Made by a program: the position numbers and the translations under genes. Positions 31,707-44,289 of a stretch of 64,000 nt of DNA are shown here, one piece after another; within the stretch, counting starts at the first letter, position 1, and the number at the start of each line of letters is the position of its first letter. A model generated the notes under the pieces. The model ran no database searches, was not told the DNA's origin, and saw only the letters and a program-made list of their open reading frames with translations. This DNA comes from Toxonevra muliebris (lineage: Eukaryota; Arthropoda; Insecta; Diptera; Pallopteridae). The stretch lies in NCBI GenBank assembly GCA_963691655.1, contig OY829326.1, forward strand, positions 150,864,998 to 150,928,997, written 5' to 3'.

Positions 31707-33660
31707 AGAAATATCTTATTTCTCGTGGCTCAAAGGTAAATTCTATTTACTTCATTATTTATTTGAGTCCAATAGGAGTTCCTGCCAGTTTCATTCGACC
31801 CAAGTGTTATTCGAAAAGTGTATAAACTATTGTCTTCTAAATAAGGTTAAAGTTTACCTCCATCGTTTGATACCAATCTTTGATAATCGTACGAATTCAT
31901 CCTTGTTAAAATAGTCAGCTTTATCCACATCGGCCTGAACCCACAGAAAGCCATTTTTTCTGTTCATCCTAACTGCATAAATTGACTGAAGATTTACTTA
32001 AGGTCCGGTTTTCTTAGTACTACTAATTATTTTGTAAACAACTTATGTGCATAGCTATTATTTTTGACTTACCCATTGACTTAGGTCAATGTAAAATTTA
32101 TCAAAAAAAGTTAAAAAATTGTCATATATTTCTTTTATTTTATTATTATTCTTATTATTATACCTGAATATTTTCATTGCTATTTTTACTTTCTTTTTAT
32201 AACTTTTTAATTTAATTTTCTATTTTAAAAGATTATAATCCAGAACCACGAGACGATGACGAGTACAATGAAAAAAAAAAAAAACGAACAAATAAGCAAA
32301 CTTTAGTTTCAACCGCCAATTTGTCGCACAATATTGCCAGCTTGTATGTAACACCAGCAACAGAAGTAGCAGCCGTGGCAATAATGGCAGCAGCAGCAGC
32401 AAAACTACTTAACGCTTTAGGGGGCAATTTAAAATTTTACGAAAATTTTCAACTTTCGAATAAGTTTTGCATATAAATTTTAGCACAATTTGGCAGTAGC
32501 AGCAGCACATGCAAAAGTTTGCTGGAAACTATTGCCAATGAAAGTAAAGAAAATAGACTAGCATCAGCATTAGCAACAGACATATTGCACATTGCATTAC
32601 CATGAAGCACAGCGCTTCTTCACCTTCACCCAAATTAGTAGCATTTAAGCTTACTTGCCGATTCACTTTAACAATTGGTTAAAGAAACGAAATTGACTTG
32701 ATAAGATTGCATAAATTTAAGCAAATACGAGAAGAAGCAGAAGCACCTAACTGTGAAAGAGAGAGAGAGAGAGGAAAGAGTGAGTTGCTGGAGAAAAGAA
32801 AAAAGCATTAAAAACATTGCCGCAACAATGTTGTCAAGTGTTACTGCTGTTGATGTTGAGCTGCTGCTCCGTAGACTTCAACTTTACTAACAATTATTTA
32901 ATGGCAGGCTCTTCTGTTTTCTCTGCCTTCTGCTGTATCTCATCTTCATGTATATCCAAAATAATGAATTTGCATGCTTTCCTTGTTTCTTTTTCTTGTT
33001 GTATACCCAGATTTAGTACTTGAATTTATATTACAGTAATTGCAAAGTTTTTTAACAACAATTTTGTGAACATTTTTTTTTATTCTACTTTGTTTTAGTT
33101 TGGTTCGGTTTAGTTTATCGATTTCAACTTCAACTCTTCCGTCGTCAATTTTGCTCAAATTTGAAATGCAAAAATTATTTTGACGCGAATTTTTCAATTG
33201 TCATCAATAAAAATAACAAGAAGAAAATAAAATGAGTAATATCAGTAATGAAAAAAAAATATGATTTTCGACATATTTAATAAGGAGAAACTTTTGTATG
33301 TATTAAGCTGATAGTGTGGTCCCATGCTTTATACCAAAAAAATGTGTTAAATCTGATTTAAACAAAATAATGCCAAGTGTTTGACTCTCACTTCTCTGTC
33401 TCTCCCTCTGGGAAACTTTCGAGAAATATTGGCGTTTGGCTGAAATAATTTTTAAAAGAAAATAGTTTAACAAATACAAGTTAAAATATTGAAATGTAAG
33501 GGTGATTAGTACAGTCGGTAGAGTGAGTACTAAATCATCCAAAAGTTCACAATAATTTTTATCTGAGATTTTTTTTTCAGTAATTGTTAGTGGGGGTATG
33601 TTGGATGAAAAAACCACAAAAGTTAGTTCTGAGATTGCAGAGCGGCCCCCCAAAAAAACA
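31707..33660. other. Non-coding spacer, (CAG)-type repeats
   Basis: No gene recognised. GCAGCA/GTAGCA runs near 32340-32400 and 32490-32510, and a (GA)n near 32758-32773. Confidence 0.5.
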
Positions 33661-34092
33661 CCGTTTGAGATATCAAAAAATGCTTACTACAAAAAGAAAG
33701 CTTAAGCGATTTCCTAAAAAACGGGTGTCTAGTAATTTTTTCGTATATGTGATAGTTTCGAAAACCAAAAAAGCTAGGAAGAAAAATCAAAATGGATTTT
33801 GAAGGGGATATAAAGTGCAATATTCTTTGTCATTTTCATTGATTACAGATAATTTTTAGTATATAAATATAGCAATATAGTATAGTTGCCTGTTGGTTTT
33901 TGCTACTTTAACCATTTGCAGGCCTAATAAAAATAACTGGTTCACTATATATTATAAATTTATTATCTTTTAGTTGAAGACATTACTTCTGAAAATGCTG
34001 AAAATTTTGAAATAAAAACATTCACCTTTGCAATTTTATCAGCATATAAAAATTAGCAAAATTTTGGCGAAATTTTTTGATATCTCAAACGG
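33661..34092. repeat. Perfect 21-bp inverted repeat, arms 33661-33681 and 34072-34092
   Basis: The left arm begins CCGTTTGAGATATCAAAAAA and the right arm is its exact complement. The interior is AT-rich without an ORF. It could be a decayed MITE, but no target duplication was recognised. Confidence 0.65.
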
Positions 34093-34108
34093 CAAACAAG
34101 TTATTAGT

Positions 34109-34446
34109 AAAAAATAATTTAAATAAAAAAAATTTTTTTAATATACCACGTTTTTAAAATGGACTAAAAAGTATAAAATAATTTCTCCTAACACCATACA
34201 GATTCACAACCACATATAGATTCCTTATCCCATACAGATTGTCTTGAAAATTTGTAACTGTGAATTTTAGTAGGACGAAAATACTTGTTTGATTTAAAAC
34301 AACAAACGTGGTTCGCATGCAATAGGAAATTGATGGATGAATAGTTCATCTAAATGGTTAGCAATTTTATCTCTATCCATATGCGTCCCACGTTTTTAAA
34401 ACGTGGTATATTAAAAATTTTTTTTTTATTTAAATTATTTTTTATA
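34109..34446. mobile_element. Fold-back MITE, ~48-bp AT-rich arms
   Basis: The left arm (34109-34156) contains AATTTAAATAAAAAAA and AATATACCACGTTTTT. The right arm (about 34389-34446) is its inverted copy with only indels in the homopolymers. Total length is about 338 bp and it is non-coding. The arms abut the inverted repeat at 34072-34092, so a nested origin is possible. Confidence 0.75.
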
Positions 34447-35098
34447 TTGTACCTCGTTGTGATTCTACATTTTGAAACAGAAATTAAATAAAGGCATTTG
34501 CCAAATACATAGTAAGAAGAAGATTTGTTGTTATGGATGTAAAAATGTACAAGAAGAATAATTTATTTATATATTAAAATATAAAATATGAAAAGTTCTA
34601 ATATTTTAGCTAAATATACTTATTTACATACATATATTTAGGTACAATGTTGAAAATAGTGATAATATTTCTTCGCATTTTGATTTCATGAAGTCAGTAG
34701 AAAAAGATTTAAAAGTACTTATATAAAATTCATAAAATCAAAACAAAACGTTTACATATTTGTATATAAAGAATATATAAATACTGTAAATGTTGAAAGT
34801 TATTTGCTAAAAGAAATGTTAAATATTTATTTCATCAAACACGTCAAACTCATCCATTCATACATTTTTGTCTGCTGGATGTGTTGACAACCGTCGCTGT
34901 CACACCATCGGTATTGCACCTCGCTGCTGTTTCTACGATTTTTTGTTTCGATTCCAGCAAGAGCAAAATGAGATCTCTTTAAAATCTATACTCTTTATAA
35001 CCGGAGCAAAACGAAAAGAAAATTTTGTTATTGTTTGTTTTTGTTCTCTCTCTCATTTGTCTTTGAATTTGTGTATGTATACACATATACATATATTC

Positions 35099-35190
35099 TA
35101 CTCCCACTAAAGCAATGATTTTAACAACGATGAATTCAATGCTTTGATCTATGAAAAAAATGGAAAAACTTCCTATGCTAATATTTTAAA
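35099..35190 (+). repeat. Dispersed repeat, copy B
   Basis: Matches 15822-15912. Downstream (about 35270-35375) lies a further conserved-looking module, AGTTTCAAGTCTCTAGCTC and CTGACGGACAGACAGACACC, which resembles widely dispersed dipteran repeats. Confidence 0.6.
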
Positions 35191-35386
35191 TATTATTATA
35201 TTTATATATATTTTAATAATTTCATATTGCATTGTCTTCCAGTTCTGAACTATATTTAAAGTTTCAAGTCTCTAGCTCATCGGGAAGTTAGTTTAAAGTC
35301 GATTGCAAAATTTGTACCGAACAGACTGACGGACAGACAGACACCATTGAAAGCGAGTTGATATAAACGTGGTAAAAAGGTTTGTT

Positions 35387-35402
35387 GGGGGGGGGGGGGG
35401 GG
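35387..35402. repeat. Poly(G) run, 16 nt
   Basis: Sixteen uninterrupted G residues in AT-rich sequence. Confidence 0.9.
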
Positions 35403-37639
35403 TTACTCTGCAACCCCAGAACTGATTTTTGTGGTTCTTCCATCTATCATGCCCCCACTAACAATTACTGAAGAAACATTTCAGAAAAGAATTTCAAGTC
35501 GGTAGCTCAATTAAAAATAAATTTAAATTACAATTAATGCCGGAAAAGGTGGTCTGGCCAGACTTATTTACCCCACAGAGGGTTAATGCAATAATTTTGT
35601 CTGTATGGGAAACTAATAGAGGAGCCCACCCTAGATTTTAAAATTTCTACCAAATTGGAATAAAAAAAATTATCTGCAGCTTTTAGAATATAACTTTGAA
35701 AGTAATGTTAGAACATCACGCTGGGTGCAAAAAATTATAACAAATTTGATTTGAATGGAACAATCTCTTATAAGTTCTGAATCTCTCTCTATCTCTTTTT
35801 CTCTATCTCTCTGTATAAAACTGATGGTGAAGCCTCACTCTTAATGAAACTGATGGTGGAGTCTAGTGACTGGTGCCAAAAATTGATTTAAAAAATTTTA
35901 TTTGTTGCTGAAACATTGATGAAAAATATTTTTCTAGAGTACTTATAATGTGAAAATCTATTCAAAATTTTTATGGATTACAAAATTTTTATCAAATTTG
36001 ATTTGCTGTTGAAAGATTGATTTGCTATACAAAAAAATGTGTATACAACATAATATTGAAAACTTTTTATACTTAAAATCAATTTATATAATTTTGAAAT
36101 AGAATTTGTAGAAATTTTTTCCACAAAAAAGAATCAAATTATAAATATTAGTAATTGCAATACAGCAAGAAAAATGTATGCTCATTTTGCAATAATCCCA
36201 TCAAAGCTGTAGGGGAAAAATATAAAGATTAGAACACAGATGATCGTAAGGGAATAAAAGTTTGGTTATATATGCACTTACCCCCTCTTCCCCTTATCCA
36301 TAAAAATTTCATACATTGTGGTCATGATTCAAATAAAAAATTTTATAGAGACAAAAAAATTAAAGCCCCTTTCCTTCAGAAATATCTTTAGCTTTCCTTT
36401 CACTTGACCTACTGCCATATGTTTAAATGAAAAATATACCTTTTCTAGTTATATTTCAGTAATAAAATCTCAACAAAGTATTACTACGCATACACACATA
36501 CTTTCATATAATATTGTATTGATTTATATACAATAAGGTTCGTTTTTCTCCCCATCAAACTCTCATACAGTATCCCATGACATTTGTCTGTCTAACTGCA
36601 TACATATATATATATAGTATGTGGTACACGTTTGGAATATTTTTATCTTGTCTAATAATATGAAACCAATAAAATAAAATGAAAAACAAATGAAGAAACG
36701 CATTCAATTTCTACTACAAAAAACAACAACAATAACACAAATAAAATCAAATATACATACTTATATGAAATTGGTATTTACTTAAAGACCAATAAAAAAA
36801 ATTGGGTTAAATAAAAGAGCGCACAAGAAAAAATAAAAAAAAAGGGTTAAAGAAAATAAAGTCTACAGCAAGGAGGAAATCGAGTTCAGAGTCGAGTAAA
36901 GTAAGGTGAAGAAGAAAGAATATATTGTGAAATAAAAGTTTGCTATCGATATATGAATGTGTCTTTAATAATAGAAAATGATATTTCTATTTGTTATAGC
37001 ATTTTTACTCTGATTTTTCTTTGATTGCCAACCATAATAATAATAGTAAATGATGCATTGTTGTACAAATGAGATTTCATTATTAGTAAACAGTACATAA
37101 CTATAAGCACTTATTTTTACCTTCTACTACATAAATGAGTATTTTTTCTGGTACACGAGTATTTGAAAAAGAAGATTTTCGATTTGATTTTCTTTTTATG
37201 CCATAATTAGTTTCTACTTACAAGTATTTGCACTACAGGTTCTGTGGAAATCACTGTAGACAAACATATCAATCAGTTTTAGTACATATTATAAAATTTG
37301 TAGAGACTATGAAGATAAATTCTAAGTGTTCATTTTCAGAGTTATGACTTAGTTCATGTCTAATATAACCGATGAAAACTCGTGTCGGATTCCAAAACAT
37401 ATATTTTGACGAATAACTTTAATCAAGGTTGATAAAAATCAGTCAGTATAAACTTGTAAAAACCACCTATCTCTGAAAATATTGTAAAATATGATTGTTT
37501 GGTGTTGTAGTTGCTCAAACTTATCTTAACTCATAGTATTGCATATTTTTAGGCTTAGTGTAATTTAGCTATTATTTTCGGCACTGGGAACACACGTTGC
37601 AATACTACTGGATTATAAAATATTTGGTTTCTTTTTTAT

Positions 37640-38610
37640 TTATTAATGTGTGCATCGAAAATGTACCGCGGGTGTCTACCTAAAAATTCCAAAGGTTTTC
37701 AGGCTGAAGTCCTGATGATTAGAGATGCTTGTCGATTAATAGATCGACTTAACATGGAAAGATGTAAAGTTACTATCTTAGTCGCCCATCAGGCAACAAT
37801 AAAAGGTCTTCAATCCACCACCATTAATAATCACAAGAATCACTGATGAGGAACCATAACGGGCTCTGAAACGATCGTTAGATCTGCTTGTTCAATAGCT
37901 TTTTGTTATTGTTCTGGCAAAAAGAGAATGAACTGCCAAGTTTAGAACAAATTTGAAAATTTTTCCAAATTAAAAACAACAATTAAATCAAAGCAGTGCA
38001 CAGTGACATTGAGCGAGCTAAATCTGTATGGTGGCATCACTCTCATCTAGGTTCATGGTCTTGGGAATATCATCAGAAAGCTGATGATTTGTCGCGCTAA
38101 AGGGCATCTCTTGAAGTATCCATAGCGACGCCGGCATCCTTAGGAATCGTTAAGGGTAGCACGCACTTGCCTTATTTCCAACTGGTGAATCGGAGGTGAT
38201 AGTCGTTAATATCCTGCATTACCTCGAGTGCAATATGGTCTTCATACATTGAGAGTAGGTCTCGCGAGTTCATTAACAGGGATTCTACCGATACTGCTAG
38301 GCTAACGAAAGTCTATACTAGTCAATGGTGTATATATATTCACAGTAAGGAGAGACATATTCCCTTTAAAAATCATTGCAGAAGTTGTGAAAACCTGAAA
38401 GAAAAAGAAAAACTCACCTATTTTCTTTGTGAATGTCCAGCTTTGGCAACGTCAAGATAAAGGTTCATTAGATGATATTTCCTCAGTAACTTCTCTAATA
38501 AACCGCAAATAACCGAAGAACTTTTAGAATACCTAAATTTCACGGGGTTGGGTGAGGAATTAGTTTTAACAAGGCCCCATAGCTCTAATTGTGACCCTTA
38601 ATAGGTTCTT
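37640..38610 (+). pseudogene. LINE RNase H and C-terminal finger relic
   Basis: The first frame reads LPKNSKGFQAEVLMIRDACR, then KVTILVAHQATIKGLQS, matching the middle of the RNase H domain of Jockey/I-type LINEs (usual D-S-Q-A-A-I, here A-H-Q-A-T-I, so the catalytic Asp is lost). Further downstream, in shifted frames, come KADDLSR and a finger-like segment ending EKLTYFLCECPALA (38400-38450). Several stops and frameshifts separate these parts. A dead, 5'-truncated copy. Confidence 0.6.
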
Positions 38611-39097
38611 GTGAATCAGCTTTCGTATCCAGCTAAACAAACTAATGCATACACACACATTAAAGTAAAATTAGGTTGAATCGAACGAGAAATTGTAATA
38701 TTTTAAAAAAATTGGGTTCAGGTTTATCATGCCACAAAATTTGAGGCATAGTTAATTTTTTGGTTTTGCTCTTCTTAATATTTCTTAAATCTTCCAAACT
38801 AAAAAGAAAACTTAATGGAATAATGTTCTCCAAAGAGCAAGCACAGTTGCCCTTCTTCAAATATAGTAATGCTAAAGCAATGAAACCTAAGAAATTATCT
38901 TAACTAAACTTTTATGCATACTGCATTAATTCGCTATAGTCCGGCACTAGATGCCATGATCCAATTTTGAACATTTTTAATATACAATTTTCATATCTTT
39001 ACAATAAGATATTTCAATATTCAAAAAAGTAAAAGAAATTTTTTTTCTAAATTTTAGAAGATCTAGTAGTTTTTTGCTTTCCCCGTGAAAATAAGGT

Positions 39098-39458
39098 AAC
39101 CAGGTGTAAGACAAATTAAAAGTATTTCTATTCTACTACATGTGCACATAAGTATTCTCTAAGACTAAATCTATTTAACAGAGAATTTTAGAAGTTCTTA
39201 TTTATAAGTGAAAAGCAGCGAAATGTAGAAAATGTGAGTTTTTGTTGAATTTCGCCATTACGTTTTTTACAAAAGTTTGATCAGCTATATTCTCTTAAAA
39301 ATATATACAAGAATCTGTGAAATTATAATTATCACATTAAGTCTGTTATTTTATTATGACTTATTTCTCATTTCAAATGCAAAATAATTAATTTTATTTG
39401 GTATTTTTTGTTGATTTTCAAAAGCACCTTCCAAAAAAGTATGTCTGTTCACCTGGCT
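39098..39458. repeat. Possible MITE with ~15-bp inverted ends
   Basis: CCAGGTGTAAGACA near 39101 is mirrored by TGTCTGTTCACCTGG near 39443-39457 with small differences. The interior is AT-rich. No clear target duplication, so this is tentative. Confidence 0.4.
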
Positions 39459-40756
39459 TTTAACCTATTAAGCACGAGCGGGAACCAAAGTAGTAAAAAA
39501 GTCAAGAAAGTAACCTGAGAAAAAACTGGTTTTTGAACCTGGCTCAGCGACAAGGTGCCATATGACACCGCTTGGCATTACTGGGTTAAGTTAGGTGAAA
39601 TGTGAAATTTTGTAATTATCTAAATGCAATTTTAGAGTCTGTATATAAGTATAGAAATGTTAAACAGTGGTTACTTTTAGAAAAAATTTATAAATATAGG
39701 ACAACGAATCATCCAAGAAGATAAAATAACTTATCTAATTGCAGATAGGCAAAGGTTCGGCAAAGAAAACCTGTAACAAGTAACTAGAAACGAGAATATT
39801 GTGCGGCATTGCTACCTCAGTTAAAATCAGAAAGACATGAGTATTGCAGAAGACGATACCGTTAAATTTGACTAGCGATATGACGACGCTTACTTTACTA
39901 AAAAAAAATGCTACGATATTTCGGGATCTAAGAAGTAAATGATTTCACGGTCATCTCAGTAATTAGATCGCACTATGAAGAAAGAAAAACCCTAAAAAGC
40001 TAAAAATTTAAACAGTTTATGTAGAGACCTACGTGCAAGTAAATACTTGGAACAAATCTAAATACTCCTTTGAGAAAACAAAAAGTATACGTTTTGCAAT
40101 ATTGCAGTCCTTCAAAGTGTTCGTTCTGCGACCATGTGCTTTGCAGTCAAAGTAAAAGATGGAAAGAAAAGCAGACAGTACGCCAACAATGAGATTCAGA
40201 CAAGAGAATTGTGTAGATGACCCATCCTGGCTGGCCAAATTGTCCTAATTTTTACAGCCTGGTATCCCTAATTAACTCTCCTCTCACATTAACTGCAGGC
40301 TCTTTTATTAATCTCCTGAATGGGCTTTGTAAATCGGGGTTTGAAGAGTAAAAATTCAAAGAGAAAATGTAAAAAGAAATCTATACATTTCAGTTTTAAA
40401 AACTCTGTTTGAATTAGAAAAAAATACTGTTTCGAAAATTTCTAGTTCTATTGGTAATATTAAGGAGATTTGATTCTTTGCCTCCTGACAATCAGATAAC
40501 ATTTTTTCTCCATTCATGGAACCACACGTTTCGATTCAACAGGCAAAGAAATTTCAGAGTTACATTATTTTGCAAATGATGATGAATTACATTCTCGGTG
40601 TTTTCTGGTAAAAACCTACAAAGTAAACCGACCTGAAGCAGAGGTCATATTTCTACTCGACAAAGGTAACGAAAACCAAATACTTCTAGTAAAATAAGTA
40701 AAATCCACAAAGTTCTCGATATCTCAATGATAACTGCATCCATTAAATTTTATATA
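39459..40756. other. Non-coding spacer, nothing recognised
   Basis: No gene or mobile element recognised. Confidence 0.5.
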
Positions 40757-42029
40757 TTGGGAGTATGAATATATAAACTCGTATTTTTTTCGTAATTTAG
40801 ACATTTATTGTGAAAGTGATTATAAATTTATTCTTTAAAGTATTGTCCAACGTTAGCCACAACCTTTTCCCATCTTTCTGGTAGCATACGGATTTCGCGT
40901 CGAAAGAACTCTTCATCTTTTGAGGCTATCCACGAATCGACCCATTTTTTGAGTTCTTCGAAAGAACGGAAGTGCTGTTCAGCCAGGAAATGTGTCATCG
41001 ATCGGAACAAGTGGTAATCAGAAGGAGCAATGTCTGGAGAATACGGGGGTGGGGTAGCACTTCCCATTTCAACGTTTCCAAGTATGTTTTTACTTGCTTC
41101 GCAACATGCGGCCGAGCATTGTGGTGCTGAAGAATAACTTCGTCATGTCTATTCTCATATTCTGACCTCTTATCCTTTAATGCTCGGCTCAAACGCATCA
41201 ATTGTAGTCGGTAGCGGTCGCCAGTGATCGTTTCATTCGGTTTCAACAGCTCATAATACACGACACCTTTCATATCCCACCAAATACACAGCATGAGCTT
41301 GGATTCATGGATGTTCGGCTTTGCCGTTGATGTTGATGCATGTCCGGGCGGTCCCCATGATTTTTTATGCTTTGGGTTATCGTAACGTATCCACTTTTCA
41401 TCGCCAGTCACAATACGATGCAGAAAACCTTTTCTTTTCTGTCGTTCAATCAGCAGTTCACATGTGAAAAATCGTCTCTCGGCTTCAATTCGTACGGCAC
41501 CCGATTTCCTTGCTTTTGAATCATTCCCAATGCTTTTAATCGTTTAGAAATGGTTGATTGATCAACTCCTTAAGATTCTGCAAGTTCTTGTTGAGTTTGA
41601 CATGAATCTTCTTCGAGTAGTGCTTTCAATTCTTCATCTTCAAACTTTTTCGGGCCGCCTGAACGTTCCCTGTCTTCAACATCAAAATCACCACTTTTGA
41701 AACGGGCATACCACACCTGACACATTCTAACGTCTATAGCACAGTCAGGATAAGCTTCAGTGAGTAAGCGATGTGCTTCAGTTGCGTTTTTCTTTAAATG
41801 GAACAAGCAAATTAAAACTTCCCGCAAATGTTGTTTTGTTGGCACGAAATTCGACATTTTCAGCTATAGTAAAACACTTTTGTAAAATTACGAAAATTAT
41901 TTGACAGATCAATTCTTATAGTATTTTTGGCGCTCTTCGAGTTAGAATAGCTGTCGACGTCAAAAAAATGGCGCGTATGATAGATATGAAGTTAGTCACA
42001 ATTACGAGTTTATACATTCAACCTCCCAA
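40757..42029 (-). mobile_element. Mariner transposon, complete ends, dead transposase
   Basis: A 1273-bp element flanked by TA (40755-40756 and 42030-42031). The left terminus TTGGGAGTATGAATATATAA and the right terminus (complement TTGGGAGGTTGAATGTATAA) match over about 28 bp including the shared AAACTCGTA. The length equals that of typical mariners. The minus strand encodes the transposase listed separately. Confidence 0.95.
40828..41857 (-). pseudogene. Mariner transposase (DD34D type), inactivated
   Basis: Starts at ATG 41857 (MSNFVPTKQHLREVL, HTH region with FKSGDFDVEDRERSG). It is broken by an in-frame TAA after QQELAES (41570), a frameshift near 41430 ahead of ERRFFTCELL, and a one-base loss in a C-run near 41050 before the PPYSPD block. 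Catalytic residues: the first Asp is present (TGDEKWI), the second is replaced by His (LQHHNARPH, codon 41121-41123, where mariners have H-D-N) and the third is present (SPDIAPSDYHLF). The C terminus ends GQYFKE. By eye the protein is closest to the Mos1/mauritiana group. It is not functional. Confidence 0.92.
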
Positions 42030-43980
42030 TAATAGATCGCCTTCATCTTATTGGATAAAAACGTCAAGAGGTTGAATATTTTATTCAAAAATAAATAAAA
42101 TAATTTCTATCAATAATGCAATCAAATCTCAAATCAGAAATGGAAATTCAGTAGCTACTTAACAATAAACAAAAACTAAATTCTCAAAGTCAGAAAGACC
42201 ACAAATAAATAAATTGCATAAGTCTCACTAACGAAAGAATCAACAATTTTCAGAATACATTTTTTTCCAAGCTACGAAAAAATTTGAAAACTACGACATT
42301 TCATATCAAATTTATTAAATGAATAAATCTCAGCTACTAATACACACTCACTCCTTTTCTCCCACTCATCATTTTCACTACTAGCTAAAACACAATGTTG
42401 CCAATGTAAATTCCCACAACAGCAAAATCTACCCAAAAAAGAAAAAAAAAACAGTAATCTAGAATATGTAACTCACTCAAAATATGAAAATTCAATTTGC
42501 TTTAGCAACATGAGCCTGCTGCCGCCACTGTATATTTGTATGTATGTATGAGAGAGAATATGCCCTAAAAGCAAATAAGCAATCCACACTCAAACACCCA
42601 CAACGACAAGAATATAAAAAAAGGGGGAAGGAAGAAGGGATTCATGCCTTATGAAGCATATAATTTGGCAGGCATACACAAACATATGTATATCCACACA
42701 CACACAAGATAAAAATATATGTATGCGCACGCATACATATACGATGCCGCAAACCGCTTGAAGCAAACGAAAATTTTAAGCGACAACATCATAAACTTCG
42801 ATATTCAATCCATTTGACTTTTGGGGTTTCTGTCATTGATTTTCAACACTGATTGCGAAATAGTGTCTACATACATACAAACACACATATCCATACATGT
42901 ACATGCGAATAGGTGTATAGATGTATAATACACACACACAATCATCTCTGTATACGTATGTGTATATGCCTGTGTGAACACATGTGGTTGAAATCAAAGT
43001 TGATTATATTATCCTGTAGTTCATTCAGTTTGAGGTTGAGTTTGAGATATGAGCGCTCCGCAAGAAGAACAGGAACTACAACAACAATAATAGCAACTAC
43101 AACCACAACCCCTACAACAACTACTCCTCACAAAAACGTATGTATAGTATATGAAAGTTGACAAGAACGAGGACAATGACGTCGATGACGACAAACAGGT
43201 TAAATCGTTATGATATCCAAAAATCTGAACAATCAACTTTTGTTACAATGAATGATTGCTGAATTGTCTACACACACACACACACATACACATGAGTGGT
43301 TATTCAATATTTATGCAAGTTTGTATGTGTTTGTGTGATTAGAAATTTCAGTTTGGTTCCCTTTTATTTTTTGTTATTATTTAGTAAAGAAAATTGCAGG
43401 AAAGCAAAGAAATTCCTTGATTTGATTATGTTTCTTTTTTATGAAAAACAATGCGAGCGTGATTAATGCGATTGCTTTATTAATAGTGGTAAACAAAACT
43501 TCACGATATTTGATTTATGGAATTACTAGAAAATAAAATAAATTCAAAGAAAAGGTTATTCATTTGACAAGTGCAATTGAAATTCTTTTAACCAAGTTAG
43601 GTTCATTGTGAGGTAAAGCCAAAATTTTAATTTACTTACTTACTTTAAAAACTTCTGAAAAACAGTACATTTTGAGTTTCAGACATAATTGAAAAGATTT
43701 TTTTCCGTACATTTTTATTGAAATTACTATTATTTGATGAAACTTTTAAAAATGTGTGGTAGTTGTCTTGGTTTGAACCAAGAAGCAACTTTGAAAAGGG
43801 TGGGATAGGAGGTTTTTAGTGGATAAATGTTTCTGATTTCCAAATTCCAATTTGATTGATTAATATCCACATCTAAATAAATTATTTTGGTGTGATGGTG
43901 TATTGAGCCCTAAGAAGTGCACCGTTCCCCCCTCCCCCCCACCTTCCTTTCTTTTTCCATTGGTAGTTAAGATCAAGACT
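42030..43980. other. Non-coding spacer with (CA)n
   Basis: (CA)n runs near 42928-42940 and 43268-43286, with ACAACAACT-type repeats near 43075-43130. Frames at 42913-43236 overlap on both strands in this simple sequence and are not called. Confidence 0.5.
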
Positions 43981-44275
43981 TAAAGCAGAAAGTTTTACTA
44001 AGTATTGGACTGCTACGCATAGGTGCCCGAGTTCATATCTCGACACGCTCAAAAATCAGAAATGGAAAATAGAAATTTTTCTACAAAGCACCACCTCAAT
44101 GGCAAACCTCCAAGAGTAAAGAAATGCCTGTGAAAAGCTTTTCACTTTGCCGTCCGAATTCTACATAAAACTGTTGGCCCATCCATTCGTGTATAAATAT
44201 AACTCACACAATATGAATGGATGCGAGAAGCTCGGCCTTAGCTCTCTAAGGGCTGCTGTGCTATAATAGTAGTAG
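43981..44275 (+). mobile_element. Degenerate tRNA-type SINE with shared core
   Basis: A weak tRNA-like head (GTGCCCGAGTTCATATCTCG) is followed by CACCTCAATGGCAAACCTCC, then GCCGTCCGAATTC, AAACTGTTGGCCCATCCATT and GAGAAGCTCGGCC. This series resembles a SINE I recall from tephritid genomes. Its central block also matches the body of the SINE at 44679-44988 (AATGGCAAAACCACC, GCCGTTCGGAATCGGC, AAACTGTAGGTCC on that element's own strand). Confidence 0.6.
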
Positions 44276-44289
44276 TTTTTCAAAAATTA

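Larger units (their letters stand above)
34447..37630. other. AT-rich spacer, nothing coding recognised
   Basis: Contains the dispersed repeat copy B and the G-run listed separately, plus (TCTCTA)-type sequence near 35785-35820. Short frames lack motifs. Confidence 0.5.

Noticed and set aside
33500..33560. tRNA-like CAGTCGGTAGAGTG segment
   Set aside because: Resembles a tRNA A-box region, but the B-box position is too degenerate to support a SINE or tRNA call.
36944..36951. TATCGATA (DRE core-promoter element); another at 18148
   Set aside because: An AT-rich 8-bp palindrome is expected by chance several times in 64 kb and no gene follows.
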